Assembly: GCA_029933755.1 (NCBI GenBank)
Contig: JAOZNO010000335.1
Coordinates: 1-5,023 of the forward strand
Direction of reading: 5' to 3'
Length of the DNA stretch: 5,023 nucleotides
DNA from: Bacteroidales bacterium
Lineage (GTDB): Bacteria; Bacteroidota; Bacteroidia; Bacteroidales; NBLH01
Both the position numbers and the translations under genes were made by a program. Below, piece by piece: positions 1 to 5,023 of the stretch (its first letter is position 1; every line of letters starts with the position of its first letter). The notes below the pieces were generated by a model, which was not told the DNA's origin, did not search any database, and worked only from the letters and a program-made list of their open reading frames with translations.

Positions 1-1
1 A

Positions 2-244
2 ATAATTCCTCATGGACAGGATTATACAGCAAATATATTTTTGGGGATGGCAGACAGCACTATCGACCTAAATGCTTTTATTGGAGCAAAGTGGTTTGAA
101 GCAAATGAAGGAAGCTTTATTTATAAAGAAAAAGTAGGCATAAATAATATATTTGTTCAACGTGATGGATATTTTTCAATAAAGTTGTCACACGACAAAT
201 TAACAAAAGTTCCGTTTCAGATAGAATATGAGCTGCAAAGATAA
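2..244 (+). CDS. GldM-like protein, C-terminal fragment (5' end outside window)
   Basis: The frame is open from the first bases of the window to TAA at 242-244, giving 80 visible residues; the gene starts upstream of the window. The residues align without a gap to the last 80 residues of the protein encoded at 504-1415. I count 37 identities by eye, including the shared blocks YKEKV, FVQR and the terminal PF..EYE. It is therefore the 3' end of a tandem paralog. By that homology the segment corresponds to the beta-rich domain that follows the helical domain in GldM (pattern Y..NIF.G..D.T, then Y..KV, then G, then K VPF.IEYE). The ATG at 41 lies inside this domain and is not the true start. No membrane segment is visible here. 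Whether the missing N-terminus carries a lipoprotein signal like its neighbour cannot be seen. Function is unknown beyond the family resemblance. Confidence 0.8.
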   Translation: MIPHGQDYTANIFLGMADSTIDLNAFIGAKWFEANEGSFIYKEKVGINNIFVQRDGYFSIKLSHDKLTKVPFQIEYELQR

Positions 245-296
245 TTAAGGCTACCTCTAACCTGATTAATTCATAAACTTTGATCAAACCGACCTG

Positions 297-455
297 TCAG
301 TAGCCCCGTCCTTTAGGTCGGGGTTGGTTTGTAGCTAATCCCCCCTTCCTCAAAATTTGGAAGGTTATATTTTTAGATTTACAAGGTCTTCCAAATTTTG
401 AGGAAGGGTATTTTGTCCATCTTCCAATCCCCGCCTTGAAAGACGGGGCTACTGA
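297..455. repeat. Nested REPIN/MITE-like inverted repeat between the two paralogs
   Basis: The outer arms are 297-327 and 424-455. Read toward each other, both give TCAGTAGCCCCGTC, then a short variable loop, then CGGGG.TTGG, so they are near-perfect inverted copies. Each arm also folds on itself: CCCCG pairs with CGGGG, an unpaired base follows, then a short inner stem (CC/GG on the left, CTT/AAG on the right). This stem with an internal mismatch is the architecture of bacterial REP sequences, and two inverted REPs form a REPIN. The inner space holds a separate perfect 21-bp inverted repeat (343-363 and 388-408). The GC-rich arms contrast strongly with the AT-rich flanks. It lies in the spacer between two same-strand genes, so transcripts running through it could form strong hairpins. 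Mobility would need a RAYT transposase elsewhere in the genome; none is encoded in this window. Confidence 0.75.
343..408. repeat. Perfect 21-bp inverted repeat with 24-nt loop
   Basis: The arms at 343-363 and 388-408 are exact reverse complements (core TTCCTCAAAATTTGGAAG) around the AT-rich spacer 364-387. Next to the loop, G364/T387 and T365/G386 could add G-U pairs in RNA. The arm composition differs from the outer GC-rich REP-like arms, so this may be an element of its own nested inside the outer pair. As RNA it would be a strong hairpin followed by the T-rich TATTTTGT, so a terminator role downstream of the first paralog is possible, though the U-tract is imperfect. Confidence 0.75.
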
Positions 456-503
456 TTAGTTTAGTATAGAAACTTGTGCATAATTCAGGCTAATAATAAA
501 TAT

Positions 504-1415
504 ATGAAAAACCTGTTTGTTTTGATATTATTGCCACTTATGGCTTGTTATACTGATAAAAGCGAAAATATATATATTGAATACATTAACAGCTGTGATA
601 AAACGATACAAATTATAAATAAAAGTAATAAGTTAATTTATGATGATTTTCACTATGAAATGACTGATGTTATTTATGGTCGTCCTTATGCATATAAGCG
701 ATTTTATGAAAAAGCAAAAATTGTAAAACAAAAATCAGATAGCTTATATCAATTTATTGATCGTATTGAAAACGTGTTAACTAAAAATAATTCATTAAAT
801 AATATAGGAATAAGTAATGAAATGTTTAAGCAGAAGGAAAAGCTTGACAAAGCTAAAATCGACAAGCTAAAATTAGAGCATACAGGATACAGAAATTTTT
901 TAATTAGTATGATAGGTAAAGACTCAGTTCTTTATAATATTCTTGTTGAATCAATTAATAGTCTGTTAGATACAACTAGCTGGAATCAAGTGCCTTGTTT
1001 GTCCGGTAGTAAGTCAGAACTTGTGAATATTATGGCTGTATTACATAAACTAAAATTGGAAATAAAAATAGCAGAAAATAGTATTTTAAATTATTTAGAT
1101 GGGCGAATAAATGCAGGTGTAAACTTATTTCGGTTTAATAAAATTGAAGTAATCGTAGAAGCAAAAGCCAAAAATATTCCTCTTAAACATCAATATTCAT
1201 GCAATATATTTATAGGCATAACTGATACTACAATTAGTCAGCTTGCATTTATTGAAGGAACAGAATACAAAACAAGTGAAGGCATATACACGTACAAGGA
1301 AAAGGTGAGCTCAAATAATCAATTTGTTCAGCGAAAAGGGTATATTTCAGTTTTAAATTCGGCAGGCTACTCAATTAAAGTGCCTTTTAAGCTTGAATAT
1401 GAAGTGCTTTTTTAG
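504..1415 (+). CDS. GldM-like lipoprotein (GldM helical and first beta domain, no motor helix)
   Basis: This encodes a 303-residue protein. I chose the ATG at 504 because it directly begins a lipoprotein signal peptide, MKNLFVLILLPLMAC, with lipobox LMAC and lipidated Cys15; the in-frame TTG at 474 would add ten polar residues before it. Residues about 20-200 are helical and resemble the first periplasmic domain of GldM/PorM: YEKAKIVKQKSDSLYQFID near 68-86, then TGYRNFLISMIG, a Trp near 160, then LHKLKLEIKIAENSILNYL near 180-198. Residues about 212-303 match the following GldM beta domain (FNKIEVIVEA, NIFIGITD.T, closing VPFKLEYEV). Authentic GldM is longer, has further beta domains, and is anchored by an N-terminal helix that works with GldL as a proton-driven motor. 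Here that helix is replaced by a lipid anchor, so a role in motor coupling is unlikely. The protein is probably envelope-anchored, and its partner is unknown. A paralog ends 259 bases upstream. Domain assignment rests on recalled family patterns. Confidence 0.72.
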   Translation: MKNLFVLILLPLMACYTDKSENIYIEYINSCDKTIQIINKSNKLIYDDFHYEMTDVIYGRPYAYKRFYEKAKIVKQKSDSLYQFIDRIENVLTKNNSLNNIGISNEMFKQKEKLDKAKIDKLKLEHTGYRNFLISMIGKDSVLYNILVESINSLLDTTSWNQVPCLSGSKSELVNIMAVLHKLKLEIKIAENSILNYLDGRINAGVNLFRFNKIEVIVEAKAKNIPLKHQYSCNIFIGITDTTISQLAFIEGTEYKTSEGIYTYKEKVSSNNQFVQRKGYISVLNSAGYSIKVPFKLEYEVLF

Positions 1416-1517
1416 GGAGGAGGAATTAGGAATTGTTAAGGAATAGAGTCTGTCTATAATGTCAACGTTTTGTGTTTTTTACTATTTTCAAATGAGAACA
1501 GTATTCAGTTTCAGGTT

Positions 1518-1559
1518 GCTGAGCAAAGTCGAAGTATCAGTAAGCAGACTTTGCTGAGC
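1518..1559. repeat. Imperfect hairpin with 13-bp arms
   Basis: The arms GCTGAGCAAAGTC (1518-1530) and GACTTTGCTGAGC (1547-1559) are complementary at 12 of 13 positions around a 16-nt loop. The word TTGCTGAGCAAAGTCGAAG resembles a dispersed intergenic repeat I recall from Bacteroidota genomes (GAGC.AAGTCGAAG). It lies inside the MITE-like segment and could be its secondary structure. It lacks an adjacent T-run, so I do not call it a terminator. Confidence 0.55.
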
Positions 1560-1560
1560 T

Positions 1561-1588
1561 ACTGCAGACTGTAAACTGTCTACTGCCA
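1561..1588. repeat. Four-unit heptamer tandem repeat, ACTGNNN
   Basis: Four consecutive 7-mers share a fixed ACTG and a variable tail: ACTGCAG, ACTGTAA, ACTGTCT, ACTGCCA. The strict 7-nt register with a degenerate last three bases indicates a decayed tandem heptamer array. It directly abuts the hairpin on its left. A second heptamer doublet (AGGAATT twice, 1421-1434) occurs in the same gap. Confidence 0.6.
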
Positions 1589-1715
1589 ATTTCTACCAGT
1601 TTTAAAACAAGTTCCGCAAACTAAAAGAACTTTTAAATAAGACTTTATAGACACACTTTAATTAAATGGTCAAGTTATCTCGATACAGTTCCAAAGTATT
1701 AACCAAAAGTAATTA

Positions 1716-4121
1716 TTATTTATCCTTAAGCGGTAAACTAAAGTAAAATATTGATCCTTTCCCCTGTTCAGATTCTACCCAAATTTCACCAGCTAAATCG
1801 TTTACAATCGCTTTGCTAATTGATAAACCTAAACCGGTTCCCCTGTATAATTTCATTTTATCGCTATCTATTTTTGTAAACCTATCAAAAATGATTTTGT
1901 GCTTATTTTTTTCAATGCCAATGCCTGTATCCTTTACAAAGAACTGAATATTTTCTTCATGTTGAGACGCACGGCCGTGCGTCTTTACAAGTAATTTGTA
2001 TCCAAATTCAACATCCCCTTTCTCTGTAAATTTTAGTGCATTATCTAATAAGTTTGCTAAAACCTGATTCAGCCTTATTTTATCTGTGAAAATTATAAAC
2101 TTATTATTTGGTTTCTCTTTAATAAGCTTTAGCTTAATTTTGAGTTGTTTTTCTTTAATTTTCTCATTATAAGTTAGAGAAATATCATCAAGTACTGAAT
2201 TTATATCACAATCTGATTTCTTTATTACCAGTTTGCCTGCCTCTATTTTCGATAAATCAATAATATCATCAACAAGGTGTACAAGCGAATTGGAATTCTC
2301 GCTAATAATATTGGCAAATCCTTCAGCTTTTTCTTTATCAGTATCAGTATTTGCCAGTAGTTGCGAAAATCCTACAATTGCATTTAAGGGTGTACGTATT
2401 TCATGACTCATATTGGCAATAAAGGCTGATTTTAATCGATCTGATTCTTCAGCTTTTTCCTTTGCTGTTATCAATTGTTTCGTTCGTTCTTCTACCAGTT
2501 CCTCTAAATGGTTTTTGTGTTTTTCAAGCTCAATATTTTGCGCTTCAATTTCATCAAACTGTTGAATTATTTCTTCTTTTTGTAATTGTATATTTTGCTC
2601 CGCTTTTTTAAGTTCACTTATATTGGCTTCAATGGCAATTAGTTTTATTACATTTCCGTCAGCATCTAAAATTGGTGTAAGATTGGTGTGCATCCATAAT
2701 TTTTTGCCTGATTTAGAAGTGTTTAGTACCAGGTATTCGATTGTTCTTTTTGTCTTTTTACATTCAGCTATTTTTTTATCAATATCAACATGTTCACTTG
2801 CTTCGGCAAGGTTTTTACCAAATTTAAGTGTTAATTCATCAAGTTTATAACCGAAATGTTTGGTAAAACCTTCGTTAATCCATTCAATTTGGCCATTAGC
2901 ATCAGTAATTATTACTGCATTATTTGTTTTGCTGGCTACAATTGAAAGTTTTTCAAGTTCTCTATTTGCATTAGCAAGGTTGTCGTTTGTTGCACGAATT
3001 TCTTCTCTTTGTGATTTTATTTCTTCATTTTGTGCTAATATTTCATCGTTAAAAAGCTTTAATTTAATATTTGCCCTTTTTTTATTTTTAAAACTCTTAT
3101 AAATAAAATAAATCAGTCCAATTGCTAATAATAAAATAAAAATAATGGTGTATAATACATATTGCTGAAAACTTATTCGTGAAAGCTGCTGAACTACAAG
3201 GCTTTCTTGCCGGTAAATTAACTCCGTTTGTGTGTCAAGCCTTTGTCTTTGTTTCGTGAGTTCTGTTTTGGTTTTTTCTATGCTTCTTTGTTGGTTTATA
3301 ATTTGTTCATCCTGTTTATTTAAAACCAATAGTTTATTGTCAAACAATTTTTTCTGTTTGTTAATTTCATTTGTGAAACTATCTAATACAAGTTTATCTG
3401 AAACAAGTTTTAGTTCCTGTGCCCTAATTTTACTGTTTTTGAATAAAAGAATTTCCTCTCTTTCAGCAATATCTTTGTCTTGATTTGTAATCAGTTCTTT
3501 CTGTTTTTGAACTTCAAGTTTACTTCGTTTAAGTTTTTCTTTTTCAAGTTTTAGCTCACGTTCTTTTTCCTTAAATAATTCCCGAACATCAATGTAGCTA
3601 CCACCTATAAGCAGAATGTCTGACTTAATTATAAGATCTTCATCAGTGGTGTTCTTTTTATTAATTTCAAACCGTACTACTTCTTCTTTTTTCGATGGTA
3701 GAAAGTTAATCATTACCGCTTCCTTAATAGGGCAGTTATCACTAACCAATAAAGTGCTTTTTCCTTTTACATTATTAAAAACTTCCGGAATTAGCTTATT
3801 TCGAGATTGGTTTATGTATACAATGTTGAGCTTTTCTTTTTTAAGTTGCTCACAATTGGTAATAGGGATAATTACAATCTTCCGGTCTTTTATTTTTCGA
3901 CTTTGGGCTAAATATCTGAACTTTTTGAGCATTAACTCATCATCGGTAAAAATTCCGATAGTAAAAGGGGTGGTTTTGCTATCAAATTGCCATTCAATGT
4001 AATTCGTAAACCGATAAATATAAGCAACTTTCACATCAATATCAGTTACCTGTGCCTTTAGCCCTGAAAAGTAGATTAACAGAGCAATAGCTAAAATGTA
4101 TCGTTTTTGTGTAGTAGGCAT
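1716..4121 (-). CDS. YfiR-domain membrane sensor histidine kinase with PAS domain
   Basis: This 801-residue protein starts at the ATG whose complement is 4119-4121, which immediately opens a signal peptide (residues 1-23, ending GLKAQ). Residues about 26-177 resemble the YfiR/DUF4154 domain (KVAYIYRFTNYIEW, IGIFTDDE, KSTLLVSD, INF, VRFEINKK). Residues about 180-318 form a long extracytoplasmic coiled coil, followed by one membrane helix at about 321-341. Then come a short coiled coil (350-390), a PAS domain (about 391-505), a linker coiled coil (505-560), HisKA with phospho-acceptor His573 in SHEIRTPLN, and HATPase_c. The ATPase domain has an N box with Asn694, G1 DTGIGI at 731-736, FDRF at 745-748 and G2 GTGLGL at 761-766. 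All catalytic motifs look intact, and no receiver domain is fused. It should autophosphorylate and pass phosphate to an unseen response regulator. Residues 713-723 are encoded by a palindromic repeat. The gene ends with tandem TAA codons and is divergent from the TonB-receptor gene. The specific ligand is unknown. Confidence 0.93.
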   Translation of the reverse strand: MPTTQKRYILAIALLIYFSGLKAQVTDIDVKVAYIYRFTNYIEWQFDSKTTPFTIGIFTDDELMLKKFRYLAQSRKIKDRKIVIIPITNCEQLKKEKLNIVYINQSRNKLIPEVFNNVKGKSTLLVSDNCPIKEAVMINFLPSKKEEVVRFEINKKNTTDEDLIIKSDILLIGGSYIDVRELFKEKERELKLEKEKLKRSKLEVQKQKELITNQDKDIAEREEILLFKNSKIRAQELKLVSDKLVLDSFTNEINKQKKLFDNKLLVLNKQDEQIINQQRSIEKTKTELTKQRQRLDTQTELIYRQESLVVQQLSRISFQQYVLYTIIFILLLAIGLIYFIYKSFKNKKRANIKLKLFNDEILAQNEEIKSQREEIRATNDNLANANRELEKLSIVASKTNNAVIITDANGQIEWINEGFTKHFGYKLDELTLKFGKNLAEASEHVDIDKKIAECKKTKRTIEYLVLNTSKSGKKLWMHTNLTPILDADGNVIKLIAIEANISELKKAEQNIQLQKEEIIQQFDEIEAQNIELEKHKNHLEELVEERTKQLITAKEKAEESDRLKSAFIANMSHEIRTPLNAIVGFSQLLANTDTDKEKAEGFANIISENSNSLVHLVDDIIDLSKIEAGKLVIKKSDCDINSVLDDISLTYNEKIKEKQLKIKLKLIKEKPNNKFIIFTDKIRLNQVLANLLDNALKFTEKGDVEFGYKLLVKTHGRASQHEENIQFFVKDTGIGIEKNKHKIIFDRFTKIDSDKMKLYRGTGLGLSISKAIVNDLAGEIWVESEQGKGSIFYFSLPLKDK
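1965..1984. repeat. Perfect 20-bp GC-rich palindrome inside the kinase ORF
   Basis: AGACGCACGGCCGTGCGTCT is its own reverse complement. It has 14 G/C of 20 bases inside a gene of roughly 30% GC. The right flank TTACAA and the left GTTG look like remnants of a longer TTGTAGAGACGC...GCGTCTCTACAA repeat that I recall as a dispersed intergenic palindrome in Bacteroidota and some cyanobacteria. On the minus strand it is translated in frame as part of KTHGRASQHEE (residues 713-723), between the beta strand EFGYKL and the strand IQFFVK just before the G1 box. That position is a surface loop in HATPase_c folds. Confidence 0.85.
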
Positions 4122-4130
4122 AAGTCAATA

Positions 4131-4138
4131 CAAATATA
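4131..4138 (-). promoter_or_regulatory. Possible -7 element for the kinase gene
   Basis: On the minus strand these bases read TATATTTG, an exact match to the Bacteroidota -7 consensus TAnnTTTG. It ends 9 bases before the kinase ATG, so the transcript would have almost no leader. No TTG-type -33 element is visible 19-21 bases further upstream, so this could be chance in AT-rich DNA. Confidence 0.25.
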
Positions 4139-4262
4139 ATTTATTAATTTATACTTTAATGATTAATTAATGTGATATTCTTTATATAATGCATATATTT
4201 ATGTGTTATTGGATTTTAGTTAAGGCTTTAAGCTAAACGTTGGAAGACTTTGAATGTTGAAA

Positions 4263-4295
4263 TTTGGATATGTGATGATGTGAAAATTACATTAC
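4263..4295 (+). promoter_or_regulatory. Possible -33/-7 promoter for the TonB-receptor gene
   Basis: TTTG at 4263-4266 matches the Bacteroidota -33 element. It is followed after 21 bases by TACATTAC at 4288-4295, a partial match (TA..TT) to TAnnTTTG. A start a few bases downstream would give a leader of about 25-30 nt to the ATG at 4331. The match is imperfect and unsupported by comparison. Confidence 0.25.
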
Positions 4296-4330
4296 CTAAT
4301 CCTCACATTATTTCAATAATAATGAATATT

Positions 4331-5023
4331 ATGAAAAAAATTCTCAGCACATTAATTATTTTATGTTTTAGCACTGGTTTATTAGCTCAAACTGAAAAAG
4401 ACAGCATACTTGAATCGGTTTTGGATAAAACTATTGAAGAGCTGATGAATACCAAAGTTAGTATTGCTACAAAATCTGAAATAAAACTAAGTGAAACACC
4501 GGCAATTATATCTGTTTTTACTGCAGAGCAAATTAAAAACCTTGGTGCAAGGGATTTACGTGATGTTTTACGTATAATACCCGGATTTCAATTGGGTATG
4601 CGGGATATGGGCTATACTACAATAGGTGTACGAGGTATTACAACACCAAATTCAGAAAAAGTTAAAATAATGATTGATGGGATTGCTGTTAATGAAAATC
4701 TTGAAGGGAGTGGAACAGTAGTTTTTGCCGATATGCCACTTGACAATGTTGAAAGAATAGAAGTTATACGTGGCCCAGGTTCAGCTTTGTATGGAACAAA
4801 TGCATTTATGGCGGTAATTAATATTATATCAAAAAAAGCTGAGGATATTGATGGGATAATGTCCACGGTAAAAGCTGGATCTTATAACACTTTTGAAGCT
4901 AATATTGTTGCAGGTAAAAAGTTTGGTAATTTTGAAATAAGTGCATTTTTTGACTATTTAACAACTGAAGGTCCAAAGCCAAAAATTGAAATTGATGTAC
5001 TATCCAGTGACCCAAGTGGAATA
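4331..5023 (+). CDS. TonB-dependent outer-membrane receptor, N-terminal part (runs off window)
   Basis: The frame stays open to the last base, giving 231 residues of a longer protein. I prefer the ATG at 4331 because it begins MKKILSTLIILCFSTGLLAQ, a standard signal peptide; an in-frame ATG at 4322 would only add MNI. There is no Shine-Dalgarno sequence, as is usual in Bacteroidota. After a short acidic linker, residues about 52-169 form the plug domain: SETPAIISVFTAEQIKNLGA, LRDVLRIIPGFQL, GVRGI, IMIDGIAVNE, then VERIEVIRGPGSALYGTNAF and AVINIISKK. Barrel strands begin near residue 175. There is no N-terminal CarboxypepD-like domain, so it is not a SusC-type receptor. The protein would import a bulky ligand across the outer membrane using TonB energy; the substrate cannot be read from this part. 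It is divergent from the YfiR-domain kinase, which may sense a related signal or control its expression. Confidence 0.93.
   Translation, partial: MKKILSTLIILCFSTGLLAQTEKDSILESVLDKTIEELMNTKVSIATKSEIKLSETPAIISVFTAEQIKNLGARDLRDVLRIIPGFQLGMRDMGYTTIGVRGITTPNSEKVKIMIDGIAVNENLEGSGTVVFADMPLDNVERIEVIRGPGSALYGTNAFMAVINIISKKAEDIDGIMSTVKAGSYNTFEANIVAGKKFGNFEISAFFDYLTTEGPKPKIEIDVLSSDPSGI

Larger units (their letters stand above)
1446..1658. mobile_element. MITE-like segment or IS remnant with imperfect terminal inverted repeats
   Basis: The left end (1446-1463, GAGTCTGTCTATAATGTC) and the reverse complement of the right end (1641-1658, AAGTGTGTCTATAAAGTC) match at 15 of 18 positions. The segment is about 213 bp with no coding region, which suits a non-autonomous miniature element or an internally deleted insertion sequence. 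No clear target-site duplication is visible, so the exact ends and the family are uncertain. The spacing could also be chance retention of two IS ends. Confidence 0.45.
1416..1715. other. 300-bp convergent intergenic region made of repeat debris
   Basis: This gap separates the 3' ends of the GldM-like gene and the kinase gene. I see no credible coding region in it. It begins with a 7-bp direct repeat, AGGAATT twice at 1421-1434, followed by a MITE-like segment (1446-1658), a hairpin (1518-1559) and a four-unit heptamer array (1561-1588), each listed separately. The last 57 bases before the kinase stop are AT-rich with no clear hairpin plus T-run, so neither convergent gene has a convincing intrinsic terminator. 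Confidence 0.6.
4122..4330. promoter_or_regulatory. Divergent AT-rich promoter region between kinase and receptor genes
   Basis: This 209-bp gap separates two outward-facing start codons and must hold the promoters of both genes unless one is leaderless. It is extremely AT-rich in its first 80 bases. Two candidate promoter elements are listed separately. No strong operator-like inverted repeat stands out; the best candidates are ATTAATTAAT (4162-4171) and scattered TGTGA/TCACA words (4271-4307), both weak. Confidence 0.5.

Noticed and set aside
41..244. Independent 67-residue gene starting at ATG 41
   Set aside because: The frame is open back to base 2, and the upstream residues still align with the paralog at 504-1415, so this is the tail of a larger gene.
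474..503. TTG start at 474 for the GldM-like lipoprotein
   Set aside because: It would put ten polar residues ahead of a textbook lipoprotein signal that begins exactly at ATG 504.
1609..1635. AAGTTC/GAACTT hairpin followed by TT as an intrinsic terminator
   Set aside because: The stem is only 6 bp, AT-rich, with a 12-nt loop and a T-run of four; too weak to support.
1716..1800. Fused receiver domain at the kinase C-terminus (hybrid kinase)
   Set aside because: The protein ends a few residues after the last ATPase strand (FYFSLPL), followed by tandem stop codons.
2623..4002. Several plus-strand open frames of 75-128 codons across the kinase gene
   Set aside because: They are antisense shadows of the intact 801-residue kinase, have low-complexity Ser/Leu/Phe-rich translations, and show no family motif or start context.
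4162..4171. ATTAATTAAT palindrome as a regulator site
   Set aside because: A short pure A/T palindrome in very AT-rich DNA is not informative on its own.
4271..4307. TGTGA and TCACA words as a CRP-like operator
   Set aside because: Spacing is far from the TGTGA-N6-TCACA arrangement, and short words of this kind are expected by chance in this composition.
4612..4866. Minus-strand open frame of 84 codons within the receptor gene
   Set aside because: It is fully covered by the plus-strand TonB plug domain, whose conserved motifs define the real frame.
1..5023. CRISPR array, tRNA or rRNA
   Set aside because: No regularly spaced direct repeats with unique spacers, and no tRNA-like or rRNA-like segments were recognised on either strand.

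Overview
The window looks like a chromosomal piece of an AT-rich member of the Bacteroidota. The signs are GldM-type proteins, which belong to the Bacteroidota gliding and type IX secretion machinery, a YfiR-fused histidine kinase, a TonB-dependent receptor, absent Shine-Dalgarno sequences, and GC-rich palindromic repeats scattered in AT-rich DNA. I cannot name the genus.

Layout. Bases 2-244 hold the 3' end of a gene whose product matches, without gaps, the last 80 residues of the next gene (about 46% identity by eye). Between these tandem paralogs, 297-455 is a nested inverted-repeat structure: two REP-like GC-rich hairpins in opposite orientation enclose a perfect 21-bp inverted repeat. Bases 504-1415 encode a GldM-like lipoprotein with the helical domain and first beta domain of GldM but no motor transmembrane helix. 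The convergent gap 1416-1715 is not featureless: it holds a MITE-like segment (1446-1658) with imperfect terminal inverted repeats, a hairpin built on a GAGCAAAGTCGAAG word, and a heptamer repeat. Bases 1716-4121 on the minus strand encode an 801-residue sensor histidine kinase: signal peptide, YfiR/DUF4154 domain, long extracytoplasmic coiled coil, one membrane helix, PAS, HisKA and HATPase_c. A palindromic repeat sits in frame inside its ATPase domain. After an AT-rich divergent promoter region, 4331 to the window end encodes the N-terminal 231 residues of a TonB-dependent receptor.

How the genes may work together. The receptor and the YfiR-domain kinase are divergently arranged, which suggests an envelope-sensing pair: an outer-membrane transporter of unknown ligand, and an inner-membrane kinase whose periplasmic YfiR domain senses a related signal. 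No response regulator is visible. The GldM-like lipoproteins appear to be a separate module with no obvious functional link to the kinase. Nothing here is proven to be a new system. The most unusual items are the motor-less GldM-like lipoprotein pair, the nested repeat between them, and the palindrome domesticated in the kinase ORF.
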